The notes beneath the pieces are model-generated. The model did no database searches and was not told the origin of the DNA. It saw nothing but the letters and a program-made list of their open reading frames with translations. Below are positions 1 through 8,983 of a DNA stretch of 50,460 bases, one piece after another. Where the stretch lies: the IMG/VR virus record IMGVR_UViG_3300028114_000019, positions 1-50,460 of that record. One strand, given 5' to 3'. The position numbers were made by a program, and so were the translations under genes. Positions within the stretch are counted from its first letter, which is position 1, and every line of letters starts with the position of its first letter. The stretch comes from a virus.

Positions 1-971
1 TCACGACTAAAGGTAGGGGTGGTGTCTTAAGTTACAAAACACCAAAAGTTCCCACGACGACATACACAAGTGAGTTCTCACTCATACCTGAGAGAAAAGA
101 AGCTGCACCTGCTGGACCAACTGGACCAACCACAAAAAGCTACAACTGGAACGCATACGGTAACCTCGGGGGACCTGGTTACGGTGCTAAAGATTTAGAA
201 AAAGCTTTAGCTGAAGGTTTTAGTGAGCAAGACGTTAAAAATTACCTACAACAAAACAAACAACTTTTTGGTGCTGGTCGATTAAACCTGGCTGAAGATC
301 TTCAAAAGAAATTTGGCTTTGATTACTCTTATGTAAACCCTGAGGTTCAGTCAGACGTTGTAGCTGGTAAGTATGGCTCACCTGCTTCATTGATCCGAAT
401 GGCGGACCCGCAGAAATTTGCAGACTCAAGGCAGAATCAAGAGTTTATGAAGGCTGAAAATGTATCCCCAATAACAGCAGGAATCTCTACAAAATATGGG
501 ATGAACTCTCAGTACTTTGGTGCCGAAGATCTTAAAGCTGCTCGTGATCAAGGTTTTACTAACCTACAGATTAAAGATTATTTAGACAAAAATCCTTCCT
601 TGTTAAGGGAACAAAATATCAAAGGAGGAGGTGGTCTGTATGACGAATTAGCAAAATCACTCTCTCCTACCACCGCAACGGCAACAACAACAACAGCAGC
701 AGCAATACCAACACCAGAACCAGCTAGGCCTGTAATTACTCCAACTCAAGAATTTAGAGTAGCCCCAGAGAAATTTGAAGAAACACGGGGGATAACAACT
801 GACTACGGTATGGATGCTTCTTATTTTGGTGCCGAAGATCTTAAGGCTGCTCGTAATCAAGGTTTTACTGATAGAGAAATTAAATCCTTCTTAGATAAAA
901 ATATTGCCGGTCTTCTTCGCGAAGGTAACTTACCAGGGAAGGGTGGTGTATATGATCAGCTCATACTTTAA
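1..971 (+). CDS. Repeat-containing phage protein, 5'-truncated
   Basis: The frame is open from the window edge (frame starting at base 3) to the TAA at 969-971, so the N-terminus lies outside. About 322 residues are visible. Three copies of a module of about 55 residues can be read: one around bases 150-350, one around 490-650 and one around 800-965. The last two share YFGAEDLKAARxQGFT, then IKxxLDKN, LLREGN-like and GGVYDxL-like blocks. The visible start (TTKGRGGV) looks like the end of a fourth copy. A Thr/Ala/Pro-rich linker at about 661-740 separates the last two modules. No enzyme motif is seen. A virion or adhesion role is a guess from the modular repeats; function is unknown. Confidence 0.8.
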   Translation, partial: TTKGRGGVLSYKTPKVPTTTYTSEFSLIPERKEAAPAGPTGPTTKSYNWNAYGNLGGPGYGAKDLEKALAEGFSEQDVKNYLQQNKQLFGAGRLNLAEDLQKKFGFDYSYVNPEVQSDVVAGKYGSPASLIRMADPQKFADSRQNQEFMKAENVSPITAGISTKYGMNSQYFGAEDLKAARDQGFTNLQIKDYLDKNPSLLREQNIKGGGGLYDELAKSLSPTTATATTTTAAAIPTPEPARPVITPTQEFRVAPEKFEETRGITTDYGMDASYFGAEDLKAARNQGFTDREIKSFLDKNIAGLLREGNLPGKGGVYDQLIL

Positions 972-990
972 AGCACCACACGGAAACTAA

Positions 991-1515
991 ATGAATGAAT
1001 ACTGTTTACTTATAGAGAAAAATAAAAAAGAATTACAACTCTGTGTATCAGCTAATGATAACAACCACGCTAAAGCACAAGCGGTAGACATTGCACGAGG
1101 ACTTCAAGCAGACGCATTTACACTCGTATACGGACAGATCAAACCTTGTGAACTAAGCGAGTTCTTTAACAAGTTAGCTCTTAGTGACTTTAGCCACACA
1201 GAATGCTTTACTTGGCAAGGAAAATATTGCAACAACACTCCAGTAATATACGCACTAGGAACTAAGTATTACGTGCGTCCTTTAATACTTACGTACCTAG
1301 ACATACCTAAAGATTCTTTTGTACTACCCAAATGCAAAAGGAAAAACTGCATAAACCCTTTCCACAATACTTACAAAAATATGAAAGCCTCAAAGCTTAC
1401 TAGCGCAGATAGGCAATTGGCGCTAGCCTTCGCAAGCCAAGGCACTCCTGTTAAGGACATCGCTAAGGCATTTAAAGTTCACCGCTCTTCGATCTATCGC
1501 TTGTTTAACCAATGA
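991..1515 (+). CDS. HNH-fold zinc-loop protein with C-terminal helix-turn-helix
   Basis: This is a 174-residue protein. The middle (about residues 67-130) has the layout of His-Me finger (HNH) proteins: a W-Q-G block, VRPLILTYL, then a zinc loop KCKRKNCINPFH. In active relatives the zinc loop usually begins with xCHxC, where the His is catalytic. Here that position reads LPKC, so the His is absent. The C-terminus (residues about 136-174) is a resolvase/Hin-type HTH (VKDIAKAFKVHRSSIYRLF). I read it as a DNA-binding protein, possibly a regulator, derived from an HNH endonuclease. It resembles the gene at 26853-27545. It overlaps the next gene by ATGA. Confidence 0.75.
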   Translation: MNEYCLLIEKNKKELQLCVSANDNNHAKAQAVDIARGLQADAFTLVYGQIKPCELSEFFNKLALSDFSHTECFTWQGKYCNNTPVIYALGTKYYVRPLILTYLDIPKDSFVLPKCKRKNCINPFHNTYKNMKASKLTSADRQLALAFASQGTPVKDIAKAFKVHRSSIYRLFNQ

Positions 1516-2156
1516 ACATCCTCCTTTTAGGTCTCCGCGTCACCGACGAACCAATAGAAAGTGAAGGCAACTGCAATTTAAACGCAGAAGCTTTACCTTC
1601 AACCGAAAAGAAAATTCCGACAAAAGTAGTTTTAAGTCAGAAAGCAGATCACTATGTAGGAAAACTACTAAAGAAACTTAAAGATAAGGAAGTTTTCCTT
1701 GCTATCGGACCAACCAAAGCGGACCCGGATGGTTTGCTAAAGATGCAACCAATGCTAATTGCCAGAAAAGACAATTGGGATGATCTACTTGCTATCAATC
1801 TTTATATAGCCACGGGGGGCCTTGGTCCAAAAGCTGAAGAAAATCAACTTGGCGACAACACAGTCACCAACAGATCTTTGGCTTGGCAGGATGAAAACCA
1901 AGAAACAAACTGGATGAAGATATCTTGCTGGAACGAACTGTCAGCTCAACTGGCAGAGCTACCTGCAGGAACCCCCACTATTGCTGTTGGAAGGGTAAGC
2001 ACATCCGAAAAAGACGAAAGAGTATTCTTGAACTACGGCGTGGATAAGATTCTTTATCTGCCTCGCACACAAAAAGCAGCCCCTACAAAGGCTGCAGACC
2101 CTGAAAAGGGTCGAGTTTCTACTGCTGCTCTCGGTTCTCTCGATTTTTCGCTTTAA
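1512..2156 (+). CDS. ssb: Single-stranded DNA-binding protein (SSB-like, OB fold)
   Basis: 214 residues. The second half carries the SSB pattern: a strand with INLYIATGGLG, then VTNRSLAW, then W-MKISCWNE, then TIAVGRVS, matching the core strands of bacterial SSB OB folds. The first half (about 1-85) could be a divergent second OB-like region but this is uncertain. The C-terminus ends SLDFSL, an acidic/hydrophobic tip comparable to the protein-docking tail of SSBs. It would coat single-stranded DNA at the replication fork. The start ATG overlaps the upstream stop (ATGA), and the next gene follows within 7 bases, so these genes form one operon with the replication proteins. Confidence 0.75.
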   Translation: MNILLLGLRVTDEPIESEGNCNLNAEALPSTEKKIPTKVVLSQKADHYVGKLLKKLKDKEVFLAIGPTKADPDGLLKMQPMLIARKDNWDDLLAINLYIATGGLGPKAEENQLGDNTVTNRSLAWQDENQETNWMKISCWNELSAQLAELPAGTPTIAVGRVSTSEKDERVFLNYGVDKILYLPRTQKAAPTKAADPEKGRVSTAALGSLDFSL

Positions 2157-2162
2157 CTAACC

Positions 2163-2996
2163 ATGGTATTTATCGCAGGCAAATTCTCAGCTGATGAAAT
2201 CCTTTGTCAGATTCCCCCTCACACACTACGAATTGATTTGCAGGCTCGTCGTTGGAAATCCGACAGTGATCCTGAGGCGGCCATCGTTGACACCAACGAC
2301 AATGGCATACCCATCGAGTTTATCTTGCTTGGTTTCACACCATTCTTTGGTAACCTCGGCATGCGGGCGCACGAAGAATTTATACGAATTAGTTTTATCG
2401 GTGTTTCACCGAATCATCGTCTACTACCTCCACGGTGTGTCTGCACGAGCATCATCAGCGGTAAGTCAAGCCAAAAAAACTTTATCACGTACTTCCAGAC
2501 GTTGTATAACAATCGTATAAATGTAGGTGAAGTAGTAACGAGTACGAAGTTTGTGCAGAAATCTTTTAATGAACGCGATGCTTTTACAGGAGCTGATGGT
2601 CCAAAAATAAACTACAACGCATTAGAGTTTAAGGATCGGCCTTCACAGAATGACGAGGAGAAAAAGCTCATACAGGATGTATCTTCCTGGCTTGAGACTT
2701 CTGGAACAGAGCTGGTATCAGCTGCATTACGTTCTTCTATCCCCGGTTCTAATCTGGTTGAATTACCTCTGGGTGAAGACCACGGTGGTATTAAGGAAGC
2801 TTTTATGGAGGCTCACCCCAAAAGATTAGAGAGTTCTTTCGAAACGCCAAAGGCTTCTTTGCCTCCGGCTGCTGAAGCTCCAAAAAAAGCTGAGGCTGAA
2901 GTACCTCAAGCAACGCCAGCTCAAAAACCAGCTAAGGGACGAGAGCTGAATGAAGAACAGAAAGCTGCTCTAAAAGCGGCTGGTCTGGATTTTTGA
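2163..2996 (+). CDS. Conserved phage protein next to SSB, function unknown
   Basis: 277 residues. I do not recognise the family. The first ~190 residues look globular. Residues about 225-265 are rich in Ala, Pro, Lys and Glu and look like a flexible linker. The last residues, LNEEQKAALKAAGLDF, form a short charged helix ending in an acidic-hydrophobic tip like those of ssDNA-binding proteins. Its place directly after ssb in the same operon suggests a DNA-binding or recombination role, but this is inference. A clear terminator follows at 3025-3050. Confidence 0.6.
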   Translation: MVFIAGKFSADEILCQIPPHTLRIDLQARRWKSDSDPEAAIVDTNDNGIPIEFILLGFTPFFGNLGMRAHEEFIRISFIGVSPNHRLLPPRCVCTSIISGKSSQKNFITYFQTLYNNRINVGEVVTSTKFVQKSFNERDAFTGADGPKINYNALEFKDRPSQNDEEKKLIQDVSSWLETSGTELVSAALRSSIPGSNLVELPLGEDHGGIKEAFMEAHPKRLESSFETPKASLPPAAEAPKKAEAEVPQATPAQKPAKGRELNEEQKAALKAAGLDF

Positions 2997-3024
2997 CGTA
3001 AACTGTCTAAGGACATGGGGAACG

Positions 3025-3050
3025 CGCCTTCGTTTGAAGGCGTTTTTTTT
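3025..3050 (+). terminator. Rho-independent terminator after the ssb operon
   Basis: A perfect 7-bp stem, CGCCTTC (3025-3031) with GAAGGCG (3036-3042), closes a 4-base loop and is followed by eight T residues. It lies 28 bases after the stop at 2996 and closes the first plus-strand operon. Confidence 0.9.
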
Positions 3051-3077
3051 CTACATTTTTAGAACGATTTGGTGTCA

Positions 3078-3611
3078 ATGGCGTTTTACCACGTGCCGAA
3101 ATTCATTTTTGGCCCTATTGCCGATTCAAAATTGTGCTCTGGCACCGTCCTCTTACCAGCAGATTTTGACGGCCAACTCTTTGAACAAGTTAAAGACTCT
3201 AACGTAACAGACATTATTACGAACACATTAGAACAAAACATCCAAGATAAAAACTGGTGGGAAACCCAGAGGGGTAAGGTTGACTGGGTGATTGCGATAA
3301 CACAAGGACTAGGTGAATACACGCCGTGGGTCATTGAATACGGTTTAGACGTGGCAAAACAAGGAATATGCATACTGGATCGCATCACTTTTTTGGAACC
3401 TGTACGGAGTCGCGAAATCTTTCTTAAATCAGCTTCCTTAGTAAATCTAAAGATTCTAAGCCCTAGACCATCATTTCGTGCAGATGGTAAGCAACTAAAG
3501 GACTCAGTAACCTCAGCGTGGTTTGTTTTCAAAAAAGATGGACAAAAATTTACGAGTACAGTTATCGAGTACGAAGTAGGCTGGCTGCGCCCAAAGACCC
3601 CTCAACCATGA
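3078..3611 (+). CDS. Methyltransferase-like protein with degenerate catalytic motif
   Basis: 177 residues from the ATG at 3078; upstream in-frame TTG/GTG codons are less likely. The pattern from about residue 69 on (DWVIAITQ, then WVIEYGLDVAKQGICIL, FLEPVRSREIF, and later DSVTSAWFVF) follows the second half of phage class I N6-adenine methyltransferases. There, a motif IV of [DN]PP[YF] would follow the DWVIA-like strand. Here the motif is replaced by ITQG, and no N-terminal SAM-binding glycine motif precedes it. The protein is therefore probably catalytically inactive and may act as a DNA- or protein-binding factor. Family assignment is by pattern only. Confidence 0.55.
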   Translation: MAFYHVPKFIFGPIADSKLCSGTVLLPADFDGQLFEQVKDSNVTDIITNTLEQNIQDKNWWETQRGKVDWVIAITQGLGEYTPWVIEYGLDVAKQGICILDRITFLEPVRSREIFLKSASLVNLKILSPRPSFRADGKQLKDSVTSAWFVFKKDGQKFTSTVIEYEVGWLRPKTPQP

Positions 3612-3919
3612 GTAAACAACTCTATAAGGCCTTGGACCAACTTATTGCTCTACAAAAGGAGCAGTGTCTAAAGCTGGACAAAATAGCGGCAGTGTTGATA
3701 AGTACACAACTACTCACTGAGTGCGTGGATTACCACGGGGAAGCAAGATCAGCTGAGGATTGTGCATCAATCACATTAGATGGTTTCTCGTCCGCGCTGT
3801 GTCTAATGAATGATTTAGATCAGCGTAACCGTGACTATCAATATCAAGCTAGTGAGTTCTTTGTAGACGATGACGAAGAAGACGAAGAAGAAAATGATGT
3901 TATCTCGGATTCCTTCTAG
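3608..3919 (+). CDS. Small acidic phage protein, unknown function
   Basis: 103 residues, starting at the ATG that overlaps the previous stop (ATGA at 3608-3611). A longer frame opens upstream but this coupled start is preferred. The first 40 residues look helical (LYKALDQLIALQKEQCLKLD). The C-terminus is a strongly acidic run of Asp and Glu. No family is recognised. Translational coupling puts it in the same operon as the methyltransferase-like gene. Confidence 0.6.
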   Translation: MSKQLYKALDQLIALQKEQCLKLDKIAAVLISTQLLTECVDYHGEARSAEDCASITLDGFSSALCLMNDLDQRNRDYQYQASEFFVDDDEEDEEENDVISDSF

Positions 3920-3944
3920 AATTACATAAGTTGACACGCACATT

Positions 3945-4724
3945 GTGTCCCAAACAAGGGTAACTTTAAACGGACTAAGGCATTACGTTTGTAATGGTGT
4001 TCCTAAACCACTTCCTTCTGTCACGTCGATCTTAAGCACAGCTCAAACAGAAAAAACGCGACAAAAACTCGCGACTTGGAATCTGTTAAACCCAGGTGTT
4101 GCCGACCAAGCAGCCGAAAGAGGAACGTGGATTCACGGTAGTGCAGAAAACTACCTAAAGGGATTGAGAGTCGTTCCGCCTGAAAAATATAAACCTTATT
4201 GGGATGGTGTGCCTGAGTTACTTGATAACTTACTTAAAGGGGGACGAGTGTTATGGTCAGAAAAACCATTCAACCAACCCAAGTGGAGTAAGTATGTTGG
4301 AGACGACGGAGTCGGAAGAATTCACTACTACGATCCAGTAACGGGTCACGGATACGCTGGCTGTTGTGACCTAATCTACATGAACGAAAATGCCGAGATC
4401 ATCTTGGCTGACTTCAAAACCAGTAACGGACCTTACGCAGCAAAGTTTCCTAGAAAAGAACAAGCAATGAGCGAAGAAATACGAAAAGCTTTAGTCTCCG
4501 GTGTTTTTAAAGTTAAGAAAACACGACTGCAGTTAGCAGCTTATAAAGCAGCAGCTGAAAGTTGTTTAGGTATTAAGATAAACAAAACGCAAATAATTGT
4601 CGCCACAGCGATTAAAGAATTCAACACTCAAATATTTACGTTCGGCCCTGAAGAAATTGAAAGAGACGAAGAAAGTTGGTTTGAAGTTGTGAAACAATAT
4701 TACGATATGCAACAAGTAACTTAA
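3945..4724 (+). CDS. PD-(D/E)XK nuclease (RecB/Cas4-like exonuclease)
   Basis: 259 residues with a GTG start. The motifs of the RecB/Cas4/AddB nuclease family are in order: RGTWIHGSAENYL (His64, Glu68), then GCCDLIY (Asp142), then ILADFKTS (Asp156-x-Lys158), then QLAAY (Gln196, Tyr200). These are the metal-binding and catalytic positions of the PD-(D/E)XK fold with the QxxxY helix. Such proteins act as phage 5'-3' exonucleases in recombination or end processing. It lies between the methyltransferase-like genes and the primase-helicase, which fits replication/recombination. There is no iron-sulfur cysteine cluster of the Cas4 kind. Confidence 0.85.
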   Translation: MSQTRVTLNGLRHYVCNGVPKPLPSVTSILSTAQTEKTRQKLATWNLLNPGVADQAAERGTWIHGSAENYLKGLRVVPPEKYKPYWDGVPELLDNLLKGGRVLWSEKPFNQPKWSKYVGDDGVGRIHYYDPVTGHGYAGCCDLIYMNENAEIILADFKTSNGPYAAKFPRKEQAMSEEIRKALVSGVFKVKKTRLQLAAYKAAAESCLGIKINKTQIIVATAIKEFNTQIFTFGPEEIERDEESWFEVVKQYYDMQQVT

Positions 4725-4821
4725 TGATCCGATCGAGCATAGGGAAACACACGATGTCTAAAGAATTTATTTCGGGTGCACAACCCCTTTTGTTGGCAGA
4801 CTAAGCTATCCAAGGCACGTC

Positions 4822-7599
4822 ATGAAGTTCATTTGTTCTGTAAACGAAGTAGTCGCTCAGCACGTCCATCCAAAAACTGGAAAGATACCTGTAGGCGGAA
4901 ACTTTGCAGCATTCAACCTTAATTGGGTAGCAAAGGAGCTGACTGCGTCAGATCTAGCAACCGAGTTATCACAGGGTTATGGTCTATGCGCGTGGCACCT
5001 ACTTGAAGGCAAGAGACAATCCGAATCGACCGGCGTAATTAAAGCCGGAATGATCATAGTTGATATAGATAACCAGGAAGATCGGAAAGATTCCGATGGA
5101 AACAAGGTACAGAGACAAGAACTTACTTTTGACCAAGCACTCGAACTAGATATTTGCAAAAAATATCTAACGCTTGCCTATTACTCTCCCTCAACAACAT
5201 CAGAGTGGCCACGGTTCAGATTAGTTTTTGGTTTAGAGAAACCGATAATTGACCCAGGGTTTTATAAATTTTTTACACAGAAAATATACGCACAGATTCC
5301 TGGTTCAGATATAAGAGCTACAACAGTACCCAACCTTTTTTATGGCCCCAAAAAAGGTGAGAAAGTTTTTGAAATATCTGGGAACTACATCCCAGCTTCA
5401 AAACAAGATGAAGCTCACAAAGTATATTTAGCTACACCAAAAGAAGAAAGCCGGGACGATAAGACTGCCGAAGACATAATGAATACATTAACAATCAGTG
5501 AAGAAGGACTAGATCTTAAAAAATTGGTGTCAACTACTGTACGCTCAGTTTTAGATGGCGAGGCAGTAGAGGACCGAAGCTCAACAATGGCAGCGGTTTT
5601 TAAGGAGCTCATAGGCTGGAGTAATTGGTTGACAACACATGGTATGCCTGTGTGCGCATCAGCGTTGACAGTAGCACACCAAGCGTTCTATAATATCTAT
5701 GCCTACCCTCACGACCTGGACAGCAAATTTGACCGAATCTTAAACTCGATAAAAGACGCGACTGACATCCAGCCTGCGATCGCTCTGGCTTCAGACTTAG
5801 GTTCTTTGGCCATATGGAAAAAAATTAAGAACATCGACTACAAGCTCTATCAACAACATGCGACTGAAGAGATCAAAGAACAACTCAAACAACTCAAAAA
5901 AGCACAAGTAAACGCTGTCCTAGATTTTTCTTCCTTTCTACTCGACAGCCCGATTGAAACCAAACCAGACACGGCTATCTCAAAAACTACACAAGAAAAT
6001 CAAATGCAAGTCCCATCAACACCCACACAGCTGATCAACCTTCAAAACGCAGGGAATAGTCAAAACCGTCAGTTCTCTGAGAACGATGTCGCAGACATAA
6101 TCGTCACTAATCAAGGCGACGACTTTCTGTACGACAGTAGCCTAGATCAGTTTTATCACTACGACTTTGATTACGATCTGTGGTATCAACAAGACGAACA
6201 ACATATCAAACGAAGGATTGTTAAAGCACTCGACTCATTTGTTTTAGCTGGTGTATTGCCTAAATACACTTCAGCAACAATAAACAGTGTGTACTTAATA
6301 CTGAAAGCCAAGCTTTTGCGCTCCGATGACGGAGGTAGAAAGAGTATTTGGAGTAAGTCAAAAGGTCTTATTGCTTTCCAGAACGGTGTACTAGACACGC
6401 GCACATTTGAATTCTTGGAGGGAAAACATAAAAATTTATTCTTAAGACATAAACTGCAATACGCTTACAACGGTAAGGCAAAGTGCCCGGAGTTTAAAGC
6501 CTGGTTAAAGAGCTCTCTTAATGCGGGCCAGGAGCTTCTGATTCAAGCTTTTGCCCGAGCAATACTAACGGGTTATACAGCAGGAGAACGGTTTTTACAC
6601 TTAGTCGGTCCTGGCGGAACAGGAAAGTCAACCATGCAACAAATCATGGTTGCGTTAGCAGGCTTTCACGGAACACATACGTCTAGCCTTGAGATTATTG
6701 AGACTAACAAATTTGAAACGTACAACCTAATCAGCAAGCGCTTGCTGTTGCTTACAGACGAAAGCAACTACAACAAACGTATGGACATACTTAAAAAGCT
6801 CACCTCCGCCTCAGATACACTACGTGCCGAGCGAAAGTACGGCAAAGAGATTATCAGTTTTAAACCTGAGTGCTTGGTCTGTATAGCTAGTAACGAACAC
6901 ATAACGTCTAACGATTCTAGTAGTGGACTCGAAAGGAGACGACTTACGATTCTTATGGACAAGGTTGTACCTCCTAGTTCCAGAAAAGAACTAATCAGTG
7001 TCCACGATGATCACATCGAAGGGTCGTTTGAACCTGAAATGAGTGGCATCGTCACATGGGCGCTGTCTATGTCTTACGACCAAATGAAGGATGTTTTAGC
7101 TAACCCAACTAAGCATGTGCCTTCACTCAACAAGACAAATATAGATGCGCTCTTGTTCAATAACCAATTTGTTTCGTGGCTTAACGACTGTTGTCTGTAT
7201 GCACCAAATACGCACACACCTATTGGTCAAGGAGCACGAAAGCCCTCGGTGGATGAATCCGAAAAAGGTATGTACGTATCAAACTCATATGGTGCTCTGT
7301 ATCCTAGCTATGCAAACTTCTGCAAGGCCTGTGGCTATAAGCCAGCAGCTAAACACAGATTCATTGAGCGAACCAAAGAAGCTCTAATCAACATCCTTAA
7401 ACTGGACGGCATTGAGCTTCTGTTAAAAGATGGTATTCCTTCTATGAAGGGTTTGCGTTTGAAAGGATATGATCTAAAGTCGGACCGGGCTGCAACCGGG
7501 CCTGATCGACTGCCCTCACCAGTTGAGTTTGCTCAAGATCCCACGACATCCATCTGGAACTCTGCCTTTCAAAAACATGACACGCCTACCGAAACTTGA
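4822..7599 (+). CDS. Primase-helicase: AEP-like primase fused to SF3 (D5-type) helicase
   Basis: 925 residues. The N-terminal part carries archaeo-eukaryotic primase features: a strand ending IIVDIDN (Asp81, Asp83), then YSPSTTSEWPRFRLVFGL at about 121-138 and a downstream NLFYG. The C-terminal part is a superfamily 3 / D5-like helicase: Walker A GPGGTGKST at about 595-603, Walker B LLLLTDES at about 640-647, and the motif C region CLVCIASNEH. A linker lies at about 370-420. Such fusions prime and unwind the viral genome. It is the only replicative ATPase in the window. The start ATG at 4822 follows a 97-base gap. The downstream membrane-protein gene starts inside its 3' end. Confidence 0.9.
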   Translation: MKFICSVNEVVAQHVHPKTGKIPVGGNFAAFNLNWVAKELTASDLATELSQGYGLCAWHLLEGKRQSESTGVIKAGMIIVDIDNQEDRKDSDGNKVQRQELTFDQALELDICKKYLTLAYYSPSTTSEWPRFRLVFGLEKPIIDPGFYKFFTQKIYAQIPGSDIRATTVPNLFYGPKKGEKVFEISGNYIPASKQDEAHKVYLATPKEESRDDKTAEDIMNTLTISEEGLDLKKLVSTTVRSVLDGEAVEDRSSTMAAVFKELIGWSNWLTTHGMPVCASALTVAHQAFYNIYAYPHDLDSKFDRILNSIKDATDIQPAIALASDLGSLAIWKKIKNIDYKLYQQHATEEIKEQLKQLKKAQVNAVLDFSSFLLDSPIETKPDTAISKTTQENQMQVPSTPTQLINLQNAGNSQNRQFSENDVADIIVTNQGDDFLYDSSLDQFYHYDFDYDLWYQQDEQHIKRRIVKALDSFVLAGVLPKYTSATINSVYLILKAKLLRSDDGGRKSIWSKSKGLIAFQNGVLDTRTFEFLEGKHKNLFLRHKLQYAYNGKAKCPEFKAWLKSSLNAGQELLIQAFARAILTGYTAGERFLHLVGPGGTGKSTMQQIMVALAGFHGTHTSSLEIIETNKFETYNLISKRLLLLTDESNYNKRMDILKKLTSASDTLRAERKYGKEIISFKPECLVCIASNEHITSNDSSSGLERRRLTILMDKVVPPSSRKELISVHDDHIEGSFEPEMSGIVTWALSMSYDQMKDVLANPTKHVPSLNKTNIDALLFNNQFVSWLNDCCLYAPNTHTPIGQGARKPSVDESEKGMYVSNSYGALYPSYANFCKACGYKPAAKHRFIERTKEALINILKLDGIELLLKDGIPSMKGLRLKGYDLKSDRAATGPDRLPSPVEFAQDPTTSIWNSAFQKHDTPTET

Positions 7600-8158
7600 T
7601 CTAACACTAGTAATCGCCGGAGTCCTAGGGATCGGTGCCTACACAGCAGTGGCTTCTCCTGAAAACCTTGGAGCAGCTCTTGCTTTTGGAGGAGGTTTAC
7701 TAGGAGGTGCCAGTATTGTGCGCGAACGTTCGTGGGCTGCCAAGAGTCAAGAGGAGACTTCAATAAAAGTCACGTCAACTTTTACAGCTCTTTACGAAAA
7801 TAATGGTGGTCTTGTTGATCCTTTTCAACTCGCGTACCTTGCAAACATCGAGCCTGAACGTGCCTACGCATTCTTATCTTCCCTTGCTCAGAACACAGGT
7901 GGAAAAACAATAAACGTTAAAAATGAAGGCCACGTGGTCTTTGAGTTTCCGCATACAAAAAGTACGCTTGAAGAACTCACTCTCAATGCACAAAACTGGG
8001 TTAAAGCTCAGAATCAAGAACTGGTGTTAGAGCTCCAGAAACACAAACAGTTTATTAGTCTTCTTCAAGCTCAACAGGCTCAGCAAGCACAACAAGCTAG
8101 AACAAATGCTTTAGCCTCTTCTGAGACTCAGTCAGATATAGACCCTTGGACTAGGTAG
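7577..8158 (+). CDS. Membrane-anchored protein with Gln-rich C-terminus
   Basis: 193 residues from the ATG at 7577, which overlaps the helicase gene by 23 bases; a longer upstream start (7523) is less likely. Two hydrophobic stretches at about residues 9-26 and 30-48, with an intervening SPEN turn, form an N-terminal hairpin anchor. The rest is soluble, with a helical region (about 145-175) ending in repeated Gln-Ala. No family is recognised. It ends convergently with thyX, overlapping its end by 8 bases. A role at the membrane during replication is a guess. Confidence 0.65.
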   Translation: MTRLPKLDLTLVIAGVLGIGAYTAVASPENLGAALAFGGGLLGGASIVRERSWAAKSQEETSIKVTSTFTALYENNGGLVDPFQLAYLANIEPERAYAFLSSLAQNTGGKTINVKNEGHVVFEFPHTKSTLEELTLNAQNWVKAQNQELVLELQKHKQFISLLQAQQAQQAQQARTNALASSETQSDIDPWTR

Positions 8159-8843
8159 GCTCACCAAAGTCCCAACCAGCTAAAGAGGGATCGTCAACGG
8201 TTTTAATTGCTTTGTAAACAATAGGAAGCTCTTTCTTTAAAATACGTCCAATGCTGTGGGCTATATTCCGATGCTCTAGTTGAGTGTTCTCTTTGCCACG
8301 CAGGCCAACGTAATGAATAAAAGATCTTATTGTGCCACTCATATGCACTCTTGTTGTTGTGTACTCTGGTAAAACATTTCGTGCACACTCTTTTGCTATT
8401 CCAAGCTCAAGCATCTCGCGGTATACACTTTTAATATCTTGATCAATAAACTTAAGTTTCTCCCAAAAGTAGTTTCGTAGATCTCCTGATATCTCTTCTG
8501 CGCTGCTCTGTCGGTTAGTCTCCGCTTGTAGTCGCAGATCAAATTTGAACTCGTCTTTTACATCAGGTAAAACTTCACTTGGGTCTGAATACCTTTGCGA
8601 CAACTCTTGAAAGGTAAAACTACGGTGCCTTAGTAGTTGCGGCGAAATAGCCCGAGTTGTAGCTATCTCAAAGGATGCCGAAGCTTGTTCAAAGACACTC
8701 CAGTGCCCATGCCGAACACAAAAACTTAAGAGTCTAGTAAATTCTTCTCTATCTGGATCTTTGGTTGATACTCGTGCGTGACGAGCAATAGTTTTTTCAG
8801 ATTTTGGTGTGATCCAATTGAGCTCAGCCGAATGAAGCTTCAC
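8151..8843 (-). CDS. thyX: Flavin-dependent thymidylate synthase ThyX
   Basis: 230 residues. The ThyX signature RHRx7S is present as RHRSFTFQELS (residues 72-82), followed by QRYSDP. The early RHARVSTKDP and the HWSVFEQASASFEI block also fit. ThyX makes dTMP from dUMP using FAD, NADPH and methylene-THF. Phage copies supply nucleotides for replication and are common in cyanophages. The start is a GTG at 8843 that shares its first base with the stop of the preceding 46-residue gene (TAGTG), so translation is probably coupled. Length is normal for the family. Confidence 0.95.
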   Translation of the reverse strand: MKLHSAELNWITPKSEKTIARHARVSTKDPDREEFTRLLSFCVRHGHWSVFEQASASFEIATTRAISPQLLRHRSFTFQELSQRYSDPSEVLPDVKDEFKFDLRLQAETNRQSSAEEISGDLRNYFWEKLKFIDQDIKSVYREMLELGIAKECARNVLPEYTTTRVHMSGTIRSFIHYVGLRGKENTQLEHRNIAHSIGRILKKELPIVYKAIKTVDDPSLAGWDFGEPT

Positions 8844-8983
8844 TAGCTACGGGGGAACGCTTGTTGGTACCTTAATCTAGCAGTGAGTTCAGTTGGATTT
8901 GACACCAACCTAGCAACGTCAGCCGGACCCATTCCGAGACGCATCCCCGCCATACGAATAGGTTCACCGCCGTTAGTCATCAT
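8843..8983 (-). CDS. Small coupled ORF upstream of thyX
   Basis: 46 residues, starting MMTNGGEPIRMAGMRLG and ending YQQAFPRS. The start shares a base with the stop of the upstream gene (TAATG at 8983), and its stop shares a base with the thyX GTG (TAGTG). This head-to-tail arrangement is strong evidence that it is translated. No family is recognised. The short, Met/Gly-rich sequence shows no signal peptide or membrane segment. Confidence 0.65.
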   Translation of the reverse strand: MMTNGGEPIRMAGMRLGMGPADVARLVSNPTELTARLRYQQAFPRS

